From: Planctomycetaceae bacterium
GTDB lineage: Bacteria > Planctomycetota > Phycisphaerae > UBA1845 > UTPLA1
Length of the DNA: 64,000 bases
Direction: 5' to 3'
Assembly: GCA_006969385.1 (NCBI GenBank)
Contig: CP030884.1
Span: 3,472,001 to 3,536,000, forward strand
Part shown: positions 1 to 8,049 of the stretch, piece after piece
Numbering within the stretch: the first letter of the stretch is position 1
Layout of the letters: each line of letters starts with the position of its first letter
Position numbers and translations under genes: made by a program
Notes under the pieces: generated by a model
The model's input: only the letters and a program-made list of their open reading frames with translations
The model's database searches: none
What the model was told of the DNA's origin: nothing

Positions 1-1
1 A

Positions 2-316
2 CTCGAATTTACGGATGCCAATTTTGAGTCGGAAGTGCTCGGTTCCGATCAGCCGGTGTTGGTCGATTTTTGGGCCGATTGGTGCATGCCCTGCCGGGCG
101 TTGGCACCGACCATCGACGAGCTGGCGACGGATTACAGCGGTAAGGCCAAGGTGGGCAAGCTGAACACCGAGAACAATCAGGACACGGCGGTGAAATACG
201 GCATTCAGTCGATCCCGACGGTGCTGGTCTTCAAGGGTGGTGAAGTGGTGCAGAAGTTTGTGGGCATCACCCCCAAGGACGAGTTCGCCGCCGCCCTCGA
301 TGGGGCTGCGGGCTAA
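2..316 (+). CDS. trxA: Thioredoxin, 5' end outside window
   Basis: Thioredoxin-fold disulfide reductase of the cytoplasm. The open frame runs in from the left edge, so the true start is missing and only about 104 codons are visible. A GTG at 35 is a possible internal start, but the upstream residues (LEFTDANFESEVL) match the normal N-terminal thioredoxin helix, so the gene almost certainly begins before the window. The active site reads WCMPC (codons at 80-94), with Met where WCGPC is usual. The conserved cis-proline loop follows as 'QSIPTVLVF'. The length fits the single-domain family (about 105-110 residues). A hairpin terminator lies 25 bp after the stop. The family is certain. A specific partner cannot be told from this. 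Confidence 0.93.
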   Translation, partial: LEFTDANFESEVLGSDQPVLVDFWADWCMPCRALAPTIDELATDYSGKAKVGKLNTENNQDTAVKYGIQSIPTVLVFKGGEVVQKFVGITPKDEFAAALDGAAG

Positions 317-340
317 GCCGTCGAGCAATTTAGAGCACGC

Positions 341-379
341 AAAAGCCGTCACTGCGGAAGGCAGGGCGGCTTTTTTATT
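341..379 (+). terminator. Rho-independent terminator after thioredoxin
   Basis: The 8-bp stem AAAAGCCG (341-348) / CGGCTTTT (367-374) is followed by a T-rich tail. It lies shortly after the thioredoxin stop and before the CPBP gene. Confidence 0.7.
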
Positions 380-428
380 TGACATGGACGCCCGGCGCGG
401 GCGACGCGTGAGCCGGTACACTCAGGGC

Positions 429-1286
429 ATGCCTGCGATCGATCTGGCAAATCAGATAACTTTGGCCGTTGGCCTGCTTCTGTTGGCGGTCGGCGGGGTG
501 CGCGTGTTGCGACAACGGCAGTGGTCGGACGCAATCACGCTACCGCCGTGCGATCTGGAAGGGCTGCAAGGTCTCGACGCGGCCCTGGTCGCGTGGCTAT
601 TTATGTTTCTGCCCACGGTCGTGGTGTCGGTGTTGGGCAGTCTCGACGTGACAGCGTTAACGGGCGATGTGCCGGAGGCGCAACGCAAGGCTGTGGTCTC
701 GGCCTTGGCAATAGCCATTTCCGGAACGATCAATCTCTGCGCGATCATTTTCATCGGACGGGCCAAGATCAAGGGCGGCCTGCGGTCGTGGGGGCTGACC
801 GGCCAACCGTTGGTGCGGCAAGCGGGTTGGGCGCTGCTGATCGTGTTTATGATATGCCCGCTGCTGTTTGGGCTGATGTATCTGGTGATTATGGTGTACG
901 GGTTAGTGTCAGGAACCCAGTTGCCCGAGCACGAAGCGCTGACGATTCTACGCGCGCCGTCCACGCCGATGTGGTTGATCGTGATGACGGTAGTTAACGC
1001 GGTGGTCATCGCGCCGCTGGTGGAAGAGTTGGTCTTGCGCGGGGTATTGTTGCCGGTGGTTGCGAAGGGGCTTCGGTCATCATGGCAGGGGATCGTGGTG
1101 ACGGCGCTGTTATTCGGCATGATTCATTACAGCGTGCCGCAGACGGTTCCGTCATTAACCTTGTTCGGGATTATTTTGGGATATGCTTACGCGAAGTCGG
1201 GCTCACTGGTGCTGCCGATTTTGATTCACGCGATCTTTAATTTACGGACGGTCCTGTTTACGTTGCTGGGTGCGGGGGAGATGTAG
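429..1286 (+). CDS. CPBP family intramembrane metalloprotease
   Basis: Multi-pass membrane protein of 285 residues from the ATG at 429. An upstream extension of the frame overlaps the thioredoxin gene and its terminator and is not credible. The C-terminal half carries the three CPBP (Abi/Rce1-like) motifs: EELVLR with the Glu pair near residues 199-200 and Arg204, FGMIH with His233, and HAIFN with His267 and Asn271. In this family these residues bind the catalytic metal within the membrane. Members process prenylated proteins or bacteriocin-like peptides, or have unknown substrates. No bacteriocin genes are next to it, so the substrate is unknown. Several hydrophobic stretches (about 10-28, 55-75, 95-115, 135-160) support a polytopic protein. 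Confidence 0.88.
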   Translation: MPAIDLANQITLAVGLLLLAVGGVRVLRQRQWSDAITLPPCDLEGLQGLDAALVAWLFMFLPTVVVSVLGSLDVTALTGDVPEAQRKAVVSALAIAISGTINLCAIIFIGRAKIKGGLRSWGLTGQPLVRQAGWALLIVFMICPLLFGLMYLVIMVYGLVSGTQLPEHEALTILRAPSTPMWLIVMTVVNAVVIAPLVEELVLRGVLLPVVAKGLRSSWQGIVVTALLFGMIHYSVPQTVPSLTLFGIILGYAYAKSGSLVLPILIHAIFNLRTVLFTLLGAGEM

Positions 1287-1391
1287 CGGCGGTGATTAAA
1301 CCCATATGCAGATTTGCCGTCCTCACATGCCGCCAAAGCACTTATCGTTCATACGCCGAAGGAATCGACTAAGGTTGTTTGACGTTGACAG

Positions 1392-2750
1392 TCAGCGTGC
1401 CGCGTCACCTTCCGTCGCGAGGTTGCCGTGCATGCGTACCGCAACGCCCGACAGACCTTCCAAACTGATGTTGAAGGCACCAATGCCGTTGTGGCAGCGG
1501 GCGCAGACGAAATCGAGGGTGATCGCGGCGCGATCCAACTCGTCGCGAGCCACTTCGCTACCCGCTTCGTTGAACATCGTTTCGAACGTGGATTCGTCGG
1601 TATTGATGCGGAAGATGTGCGACCGCGTATCGCCCATGCGCCCCAAGTCACCGACGACTTCCGCACTGGCTGACGAAAAGCGCTTACCGGCAAAGGGCAT
1701 GTGACAACTCTCGCAGGAGAGCTCTTCAACATAATCGCCAGTGGTAAAGACCATGCCGTCGTGCAATGCCATGTTGATATCGGTATGGCAGGCCGTGCAT
1801 TCGTTACGAATGGCGTTGGGGCGATCGTAGGTCGTTGAGACGTGCGGGTCGTGGCAAAACGTACAGCGAAAATCGGCATGGCCGCCGCTGGCGCGCATCT
1901 CGGCGTATTGTGCCTGAGGCAGAATGAAGCCGTCGGCCGCGGGAATGGTGGCACCATCGGAACCGAAGGGCTGAACGTGGCAGGTATTACACGAACTCGC
2001 CCCGGTGGGGTCGACGAATAAATCGCGCGCGCTCGGATTGGGGGCATGATTGGAACCGGGGCCATGGCAGGCTTCACATTGCACGCCCGCTTCGAAAAAG
2101 GTACCCGCCATACCGGGTCGACTGTCCTGGAAGGTGGGGGCTTCTGCGTCTTGTTCCTGAGCGCCGGTGGTGAACGCCGCGAACTGGGCAAAGTCGAAAG
2201 GAAGCGGATCGACTTGGTCGGCGGCGAACTCGGCGAAGCCCGACGTGGTGCCGTTGGCAGGGAAGTCGAGATTCCATTGCGTGAGCGCACCCGTCTCGCC
2301 CGTCGTAAGTTGGAAACCATCGGTGTCGACGAACAAGGCACCTTTGCTGTGACCGCCGATGACAAAGGCGATGTCGTTGTAATCGAAGCCGTCCGGTGCG
2401 GCCGGCACGCCTGCTTGTGTTGCTTCAATCGGATAGGTCGGCGGTTGACCCTCGATGCGCGATAGGGCCGACGCATGGCCGTGCAGCAAGTGATCTTCGG
2501 CGTAACCCGGATGACAAGCATTGCACGCGGCGGAACCGATGTAGGCGGCACCGTCATTGGTCGGGTCGGACGAATTGAAGTAAATCCCGAACGAGCCGGT
2601 GGGAGAGAAGCGATCGCACTGCGCGCCGGTCAACGCGAAGCCGCACAGCATACAGATAACGACCGAGGCGACGGCACCCGCCCAAACACGCTGTCGCACG
2701 AAACCGCTTGGTTGACTATGTGGTCCGTTCTTGACCTTCTTCATGTTCAT
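1392..2750 (-). CDS. Secreted seven-heme c-type cytochrome
   Basis: Periplasmic or cell-surface electron-transfer protein of about 452 residues. A GTG at 2756 or a second ATG at 2744 are alternative starts, and no clear ribosome-binding site separates them. The N-terminus is a signal sequence (basic start, then a hydrophobic core) ending 'FALTGAQC'. This is not a canonical lipobox but could be cut after GA. Seven CXXCH heme-binding motifs are visible: CNACH, CEACH, CNTCH, CTFCH, CTACH, CESCH and CARCH. The first lies about 30 residues after the signal sequence and is separated from the second by about 145 residues without heme motifs. The gene lies downstream of, and on the same strand as, the 2848-4284 cytochrome. 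A strong terminator lies between them, so it probably has its own promoter. Redox partner unknown. Confidence 0.88.
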   Translation of the reverse strand: MNMKKVKNGPHSQPSGFVRQRVWAGAVASVVICMLCGFALTGAQCDRFSPTGSFGIYFNSSDPTNDGAAYIGSAACNACHPGYAEDHLLHGHASALSRIEGQPPTYPIEATQAGVPAAPDGFDYNDIAFVIGGHSKGALFVDTDGFQLTTGETGALTQWNLDFPANGTTSGFAEFAADQVDPLPFDFAQFAAFTTGAQEQDAEAPTFQDSRPGMAGTFFEAGVQCEACHGPGSNHAPNPSARDLFVDPTGASSCNTCHVQPFGSDGATIPAADGFILPQAQYAEMRASGGHADFRCTFCHDPHVSTTYDRPNAIRNECTACHTDINMALHDGMVFTTGDYVEELSCESCHMPFAGKRFSSASAEVVGDLGRMGDTRSHIFRINTDESTFETMFNEAGSEVARDELDRAAITLDFVCARCHNGIGAFNISLEGLSGVAVRMHGNLATEGDAAR

Positions 2751-2761
2751 CTTCACCGACA

Positions 2762-2767
2762 GATTAT
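2762..2767 (-). promoter_or_regulatory. Possible -10 box (TATAAT) for the 1392-2750 cytochrome
   Basis: A perfect TATAAT on the minus strand lies directly after the terminator T-run and only about 11 bp before the ATG at 2750. Transcription would therefore be leaderless or nearly so. No good -35 hexamer is visible 16-18 bp upstream, where the sequence belongs to the terminator stem. Tentative. Confidence 0.35.
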
Positions 2768-2770
2768 AAC

Positions 2771-2807
2771 AAAAAAAGAAGCGCGTTTTCCGTTGAAAAC
2801 GCGCTTC
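2771..2807 (-). terminator. Strong rho-independent terminator after the 2848-4284 cytochrome gene
   Basis: A perfect 13-bp stem, GAAGCGCGTTTTC (2778-2790) with GAAAACGCGCTTC (2795-2807), has a 4-nt loop and a run of seven T on the minus strand (2771-2777). Confidence 0.9.
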
Positions 2808-2847
2808 GAGAAATCGGGGTTACCGTCGCTTGCCCGTGAGTCGTCGC

Positions 2848-4284
2848 CTAGAGCGACTCATCATCGAGCAGGTCTTCGGCTTCGTCGAGTATGCGGCGGG
2901 TGTAATCCGGGTTGTGCACACCCAAGCTGCCGTCGGCCTGAACATACTTCAGGAAGAAGCGAATCTTCTTGATGTTGTCGGGGATTTCAGATTGATCGGC
3001 TTCCGAAGGACCGCCGGTGGCCGAGTATTCCCAAGCTGCCGCACCGCTCAACGCGCCGCCTTCGGTGAACGTCATCGCGAAGCCATTCAGGCGCGTCTCG
3101 ATATCATCAAGCCGATCCTGAATTTCGGTCTGCAAGGTTGCCTGAGCGGCGACGGCCGATTCGATCGTCGGGTGACAACCGCTGGCGGCACAACCACCGT
3201 TGTTGACTTCCATGCTGTGGCCGGCAATGGCCGGAGCGAACTCATCCTGGAAGTCCTGACGGAACATATGGCAAGACGCGCACTGTTCGGTGGCCAACGC
3301 ATGCACCGAGAAGGTACTCGGTACCAGCGGTGACCGATTTTCGTCGGCATCAGGCAGGGCCATTTCGCCCACGTACATATTGGATTGCACGCTGTTGTGC
3401 GGACCGCGGCTGGTAGCTTCCCATGTGCGACCGCGACCGTGGTGACATTGACCGCAGATGTTGAAGCGATCGGGGTTGGTGGTGGCGTCGATGGTATTAG
3501 TCGGAATCGGGCTGGCGACTTCGGGGAAGCGCAATTGGTAGTCGCGTCCGTCTTCCGGTTCGACCGCGAAGTTGCCGGTGCGTGCGTGCGGATCGTGACA
3601 GACGGCACAGGTAATACCGTTCTGATCGGCGACGGCAACGCCCATCAAGGCGTCGTTCTCGACGGTTTGGCCTTCGAGGATCGCCATGTAATAGAAGTCA
3701 CCCGAGTGACACTTACCGCAAGCGTTGAGATAGAAGCCGCCTTCTTCGAAGCGATCGGAGATACTCTTGGCTGCGTGGGCAGACATTTCCCATTCTTCGA
3801 AGTTGGGATGGCGCTCGCCGGTGTGACAATCGCCACAGATGTTGGCGGCGATGCTAGTCGGCGGTCGCAGGCTTTCATCGTTGACGTTGCTGGCATGATC
3901 GCCCGAGGGGCCGTGACAGGCTTCGCAGCCGACGCCGGCCAAGGAATTCGTGGTGGCGCGATCGACGAAACCACCTTCTTCGCCGAAGCCGACCGTGTGG
4001 CAAGCCAAGCACGTGTCGTTCTCGCCTTGGCCGATCGCTTCCAACGTTTCGAGCGCGCCGGCGTGTAAGGTGGACAACCAGTTATCGTGTACGTTCGAGT
4101 GACACTCGGCGCAGCGCTCGGAGCCGACGAAGCGACCGGTCAAGCCGCTGTCGCCCGTGGGCGTCGGCATCGTGGGACCCAGCGGACATTCAGCGCCGAT
4201 CATTCCGAAGGTGACGACGAAGACCCCGAGTAGTGCGAAAGCTGTGGCATGTTTCGATAAGAATGTCTTCCGTGAAGTATTCAT
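2848..4284 (-). CDS. Secreted multiheme c-type cytochrome (about 9 hemes)
   Basis: Exported electron-transfer protein of 478 residues. The ATG at 4284 is chosen over one 15 bp upstream because GGAGG lies 7 bp before it. A signal sequence ends '..GMIGAEC', like the neighbouring cytochrome's '..LTGAQC'. Eight CXXCH motifs are present (CAECH, CLACH, CEACH, CGDCH, CGKCH, CAVCH, CGQCH, CASCH). A ninth site, CAASGCH, has four residues between the cysteines. The arrangement resembles cytochrome c554/NrfA-like multiheme families, but no catalytic motif identifies an enzyme. The last 100 residues are heme-free, with a predicted helical segment (AVAAQATLQTEIQDRLDD). It diverges from the plus-strand cytochrome operon across a 702-bp spacer, and a strong terminator follows. 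Confidence 0.88.
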   Translation of the reverse strand: MNTSRKTFLSKHATAFALLGVFVVTFGMIGAECPLGPTMPTPTGDSGLTGRFVGSERCAECHSNVHDNWLSTLHAGALETLEAIGQGENDTCLACHTVGFGEEGGFVDRATTNSLAGVGCEACHGPSGDHASNVNDESLRPPTSIAANICGDCHTGERHPNFEEWEMSAHAAKSISDRFEEGGFYLNACGKCHSGDFYYMAILEGQTVENDALMGVAVADQNGITCAVCHDPHARTGNFAVEPEDGRDYQLRFPEVASPIPTNTIDATTNPDRFNICGQCHHGRGRTWEATSRGPHNSVQSNMYVGEMALPDADENRSPLVPSTFSVHALATEQCASCHMFRQDFQDEFAPAIAGHSMEVNNGGCAASGCHPTIESAVAAQATLQTEIQDRLDDIETRLNGFAMTFTEGGALSGAAAWEYSATGGPSEADQSEIPDNIKKIRFFLKYVQADGSLGVHNPDYTRRILDEAEDLLDDESL

Positions 4285-4986
4285 GACTACCTCCACCAAT
4301 CCTTTCGGTGCGCTTTGAGCGCGACTGCATGCGTTTCGAAACGCGCGAGAGATGTGTTGTTGTTGGCCGAACGAATCATCGAAGTTCCCGATGTTTACTG
4401 GACTTCATTTCAACAATTTCATTGCGAATTGACAAGCCGTATTTTCGATATGTCGCACGAAATTTTGTTCTCGTTTTTATTCGCATGTGTTTGGTGCGAC
4501 ATGGCTTTCACCTTTACGTTCGAGCATACTTTTTTAGAGAGTGCAAGATTCATGCCGACGATTTTGCTGGCTGATGGGCTAGAACAATCGAGTCTTTTGC
4601 AGCGCACACCAGAGCGGGCTAATGCTGCGGGAAAATTCTCCGCAGAAGATATTTTTCCACATTCTTCCGGCCTGTGTCGGGCATGTCGCGTGTGGATATC
4701 GCGTAGTGCCAAGTCTGTTGGCCGATTTGAACGCTTATGCTTGGCGCTGATTGCGTAAGTTTCCAAGGCGGGCCATTAAGATCACACAGCATGCGGTGGT
4801 TGGATCGGATTGTTTGGTTAAAAAAAGTTTGCGGAGTTCTGCGCGGCGGCGCACCGAACCAAGTGTTTGAGCGTGTTTATTCGCGCGACCGGCGACAATA
4901 TCCGCAACTGGCGCGGTTAGGCAGTTAGTTGCAAAACCGATAGAATCGCGGTTACGGGGAGAAAAAATTCTTCCGATGACCCTCTC
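4285..4986. other. 702-bp intergenic spacer between divergent cytochrome units
   Basis: The spacer separates the minus-strand and plus-strand cytochrome genes and is more AT-rich than the flanking genes. Open frames exist on both strands (for example 4315-4758 plus), but none has a ribosome-binding site or a protein-like sequence. An 8-bp inverted repeat TGTCGCAC (4451-4458) / GTGCGACA (4494-4501) and a TTGACA at 4429-4434 are visible. No matching -10 box could be assigned. It probably holds the promoters and control sites of both units. Confidence 0.5.
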
Positions 4987-6927
4987 ATGACTGATTGCAG
5001 CACGATGATTCTTAAAACCGAGGTGCTTCAAAAGCGAATTCGCTACCTTGTGCGCACCCTTTGCACTTTGGCTGCGCCTATCTTGCGACTGCGCAATGTG
5101 CCGGCGCTGTCTTTGATAGCCCTGTCATTCTGCGTGGCGTCAGCTTATGCCGATGACCCCGACAACTGCCTGATGTGTCACCAATACCGCGGGCTGGGGC
5201 GGGTCGATCAAGAGACCGACGAATTCAAGCTGTACTTCGTCGATCCGGAGTATGGGCACCATGCCAAGGGGCCGCACGCGCGACTGGCGTGTACCGATTG
5301 TCATGTCGCATCCGAAGTCAGCGTGGTGCCGCACCAGCCGACGACGCCGGTGAACTGCACGCAAACGTGCCACTTGAGCGACCCGGGTGGATTAGAACGC
5401 ATCTTCAGCCACGAAGCCTCAGCACGTTGGCTGGACGACAGCGCGCATTCGTCAGAGGTGTTGCGCCAACTCAACTTTACCGGCGGGCCGCTGTTGCACG
5501 AGGGGCAATCGAATTGTCTCTATTGCCACGATGAGCCGTTGTTTCGCGACCCAGTGGCGGTGATCCCCGAGATGTCGCGATTGAACGAACGTACCTTCGA
5601 TCGCTGCGATAGCTGTCACTCACAATCGGTGCCGGTCGATGTGCGCTATTACATCAATCACATCGCGTCGCGCTTACAACCGGCGCGCGGTTCGCTCGAC
5701 ATGGCGCAGGTGTGTGCGGTCTGTCATAGCGATCCGCTGGTGAACGAACAGCACGACATGTCGGATGCGGTGGCGAGTTTTGTGCGCAGCTTTCACGGTA
5801 AGGCGGCGCTGCTCGGTGATAACTCAACGGCCGATTGTTTATCTTGCCACGTGATGCCCGGTGAAAACGCACACCTCATGTTGGGGCCGGATAATCCAAA
5901 CTCGTCGGTTAATGTGGCGCATGTGGCGGATTCTTGTCGCAGCGTGCAATGCCATCCGGGGGCGGATTTACAAATCGCGTCGACGGCGGTGCATCTCGAT
6001 ATCCCCACGGCGGGCGGCTCTGCCGAGTTCCTGCTGGCGGCGTTCTTTATCATTGCAACTTTGTTGACGTTCGGGCCGGCGGCGTTGCTGGTGTTGCTTG
6101 ATTTGGTGCAAATCATCATCGGCCGCGGTCACCACGATGCCGACGAGGAGAAAGCGCTCGCGCGGCGCGTGTTGGCCACGCCGGAAGGGCGTCGCAAACT
6201 TACCCGCTTTACGGTGAAGCAACGCGTCGAGCACTGGCTGCTGGCGATATCCTTTACACTCTTGGTCTTAACCGGCTTCCCGATGAAGTTTGCCGATCGC
6301 GATTGGGCCTCGGCGTTAATCAACATGTTTGGCGGACTTAGTCTCGCCCGGCACATTCACCATTGGAGCGGTGTGGTGCTGATCGTGGGCTTTGCGCAGC
6401 ACGTGGTGGTGGTCCTGCTCGACTTCTGGCGCAAATGGCGTACACCACGACCAGACGGCACGCGGCCTGGCGCTTGGCAAACCTGGAACGACCTGCCGAT
6501 GTGGATCACGGTCGAAGATGCCAAAAAGACGCTGCACTTGTTGCTCTACCTGCTGTTTCTCAAGAAAGAACGTCCCACGTTTGGCCGCTTCAGCCCCACG
6601 GAGAAGTTCGAGTATCTGGGGGTGTTTTGGGGAACGGTGTTACTCGGTATCACCGGCATCCTGTTGTGGGGCATGCAACTTAGTTCGCAGTTCTTTAGTG
6701 GTCGTGCATTGAATCTGGCAACCATCGCCCATACGTATGAGGCGTTTTTGGCAGTCATTCATGTGGGCATCTTGCACATCTACAACGTGGTCTTCGCGCC
6801 GAAGGTGTTTCCGCTATCGCGTGCCACGCTAAGTGGCGAAACGCCGGTGGACAAGTTGGCCGAGGAACACAGCGAATTGGTCGACGAAGTGGCGTCAGAA
6901 TTGGGTATCACCAAAGCGGCAACGTAA
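4987..6927 (+). CDS. Fusion of an octaheme cytochrome c with a membrane cytochrome b domain
   Basis: A 646-residue protein expected to pass electrons between the quinone pool and the periplasm. A hydrophobic export segment (about residues 40-55, ending 'ASAYADD') precedes a heme region at about 58-325. This region has six CXXCH motifs (CLMCH, CTDCH, CLYCH, CDSCH, CAVCH, CLSCH), one CX3CH (CTQTCH) and one CX4CH (CRSVQCH). From about 345 to 620 there are several membrane helices with histidines in a cytochrome b561/formate dehydrogenase gamma-like pattern ('RVEHWLLAISF', 'ARHIHHWSG', 'FAQHVVVV', 'AFLAVIHVGILH'). The start is uncertain: ATGs at 4987 and 5005 both lack a strong ribosome-binding site. 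It is the first gene of a tight three-gene operon. Confidence 0.87.
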   Translation: MTDCSTMILKTEVLQKRIRYLVRTLCTLAAPILRLRNVPALSLIALSFCVASAYADDPDNCLMCHQYRGLGRVDQETDEFKLYFVDPEYGHHAKGPHARLACTDCHVASEVSVVPHQPTTPVNCTQTCHLSDPGGLERIFSHEASARWLDDSAHSSEVLRQLNFTGGPLLHEGQSNCLYCHDEPLFRDPVAVIPEMSRLNERTFDRCDSCHSQSVPVDVRYYINHIASRLQPARGSLDMAQVCAVCHSDPLVNEQHDMSDAVASFVRSFHGKAALLGDNSTADCLSCHVMPGENAHLMLGPDNPNSSVNVAHVADSCRSVQCHPGADLQIASTAVHLDIPTAGGSAEFLLAAFFIIATLLTFGPAALLVLLDLVQIIIGRGHHDADEEKALARRVLATPEGRRKLTRFTVKQRVEHWLLAISFTLLVLTGFPMKFADRDWASALINMFGGLSLARHIHHWSGVVLIVGFAQHVVVVLLDFWRKWRTPRPDGTRPGAWQTWNDLPMWITVEDAKKTLHLLLYLLFLKKERPTFGRFSPTEKFEYLGVFWGTVLLGITGILLWGMQLSSQFFSGRALNLATIAHTYEAFLAVIHVGILHIYNVVFAPKVFPLSRATLSGETPVDKLAEEHSELVDEVASELGITKAAT

Positions 6928-6933
6928 CACGCA

Positions 6934-8046
6934 ATGACGAAACCGAAGTTTACCATCCACTCACTCGTCGACCTGGTTTGGCGCGGCTTGCGCGGTACGG
7001 CCCGGATGATCCGCGTTGCAATTCCGCGGCTGTACGGTTTGGCGTTGCTACTGTTTATTTGCTGGCTGACGTTTCTGTCGATTCGATACCTCGTGCGCTC
7101 CTTGTTGGTTCCCTCGCAAACGCCGGAGCAGATCGTGGGGATTCCGAGGCGTATGGAGCCCGAACTGTTGACCACCGAGCGCGCCGATTGGAAGGCGATT
7201 ACCGCCGCCGAAACACCGCGCATGCCGCCGGCGCACTACCATCGCGTTGACAGTTGGATCGATCCCGACCGCTTCAACGACTGTTCGCGCAGCGGTTGTC
7301 ATGGGCCTTTGCCGCACGCAAAGAACAAGGCGGTGCGCGCCTTTCTCAATATGCATGCCACCAGCATCCATTGCGGCGTGTGTCATATGGAAACGGACGA
7401 TCATCCGCTCAGGATGACGTGGTATGATTTAGATACCGGTTCGGCGCAACAACCGCCGGCGATTTTGACGCTCTACGAGCGCCTGCACGATATCAAACCG
7501 GATGAGAAAGATGCAGACGTTCTGAAACAGCAGCATCGGGAACTCGTCGCGCTGATGCAACGCACCGCCAAAGACATGCCCGAGGCCAAGGCCTTGCGAC
7601 AATTGGTCGAACACTTCGAAGCGGTGCGTCCGGGTAGCCGGACCTATGACCGCTTGCTCGAGGAAACGCGGGCGATCATTCCGCGTTATTTCCGCGGAGA
7701 ATATGGTGCGAAGTTGGCCCTCAAAGCCGAAGATGGTGCGCCGATGTTGGGCCATCCCGATACAACGGAAGCCGTGGCGAAATTTTTGGCGGAGGGGGAT
7801 CAACTCGCGCTCGACGATCGCGAACAACTTTTGGCGAAAGTGCATCTGCTGCGCCGCGCGCAGGCATACACATGCACTGAGTGTCATCGCGCCGATGCAT
7901 CGCTGGTGCCGTTGGCGCAATTGGGATATCCGCCGGCCCGCATCGAGGCGCTGAGCGATCCGATCGTTTTCGAGATGATCGAGAATATCGATGCCGGTCG
8001 TTCGTTTGAGATGCCTCAATTCCTCGCACCCACATCCGATGATTGA
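6934..8046 (+). CDS. Membrane-anchored triheme cytochrome
   Basis: A 370-residue protein beginning 6 bp after the preceding cytochrome gene and ending 3 bp before the next, so the three are surely co-transcribed. One N-terminal membrane helix (about residues 32-53, 'LYGLALLLFICWLTFL') lacks a cleavage site and should act as an anchor, leaving the rest in the periplasm. Three heme sites are visible: CSRSGCH (four residues between cysteines, near 125), CGVCH (near 148) and CTECH (near 312). The 160 residues between the second and third are charged and probably helical. No enzymatic motif is recognised. An electron relay or scaffold between the cytochrome b fusion and the large NHL cytochrome is a reasonable inference. 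Confidence 0.82.
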   Translation: MTKPKFTIHSLVDLVWRGLRGTARMIRVAIPRLYGLALLLFICWLTFLSIRYLVRSLLVPSQTPEQIVGIPRRMEPELLTTERADWKAITAAETPRMPPAHYHRVDSWIDPDRFNDCSRSGCHGPLPHAKNKAVRAFLNMHATSIHCGVCHMETDDHPLRMTWYDLDTGSAQQPPAILTLYERLHDIKPDEKDADVLKQQHRELVALMQRTAKDMPEAKALRQLVEHFEAVRPGSRTYDRLLEETRAIIPRYFRGEYGAKLALKAEDGAPMLGHPDTTEAVAKFLAEGDQLALDDREQLLAKVHLLRRAQAYTCTECHRADASLVPLAQLGYPPARIEALSDPIVFEMIENIDAGRSFEMPQFLAPTSDD

Positions 8047-8049
8047 TCG

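Noticed and set aside
452..1120. Minus-strand frame of 222 codons opposite the CPBP gene
   Set aside because: Antisense to a gene with three conserved catalytic motifs.
4315..4758. Open frame of 147 codons in the cytochrome spacer
   Set aside because: No ribosome-binding site and odd composition. Overlapping frames on the other strand are equally long.
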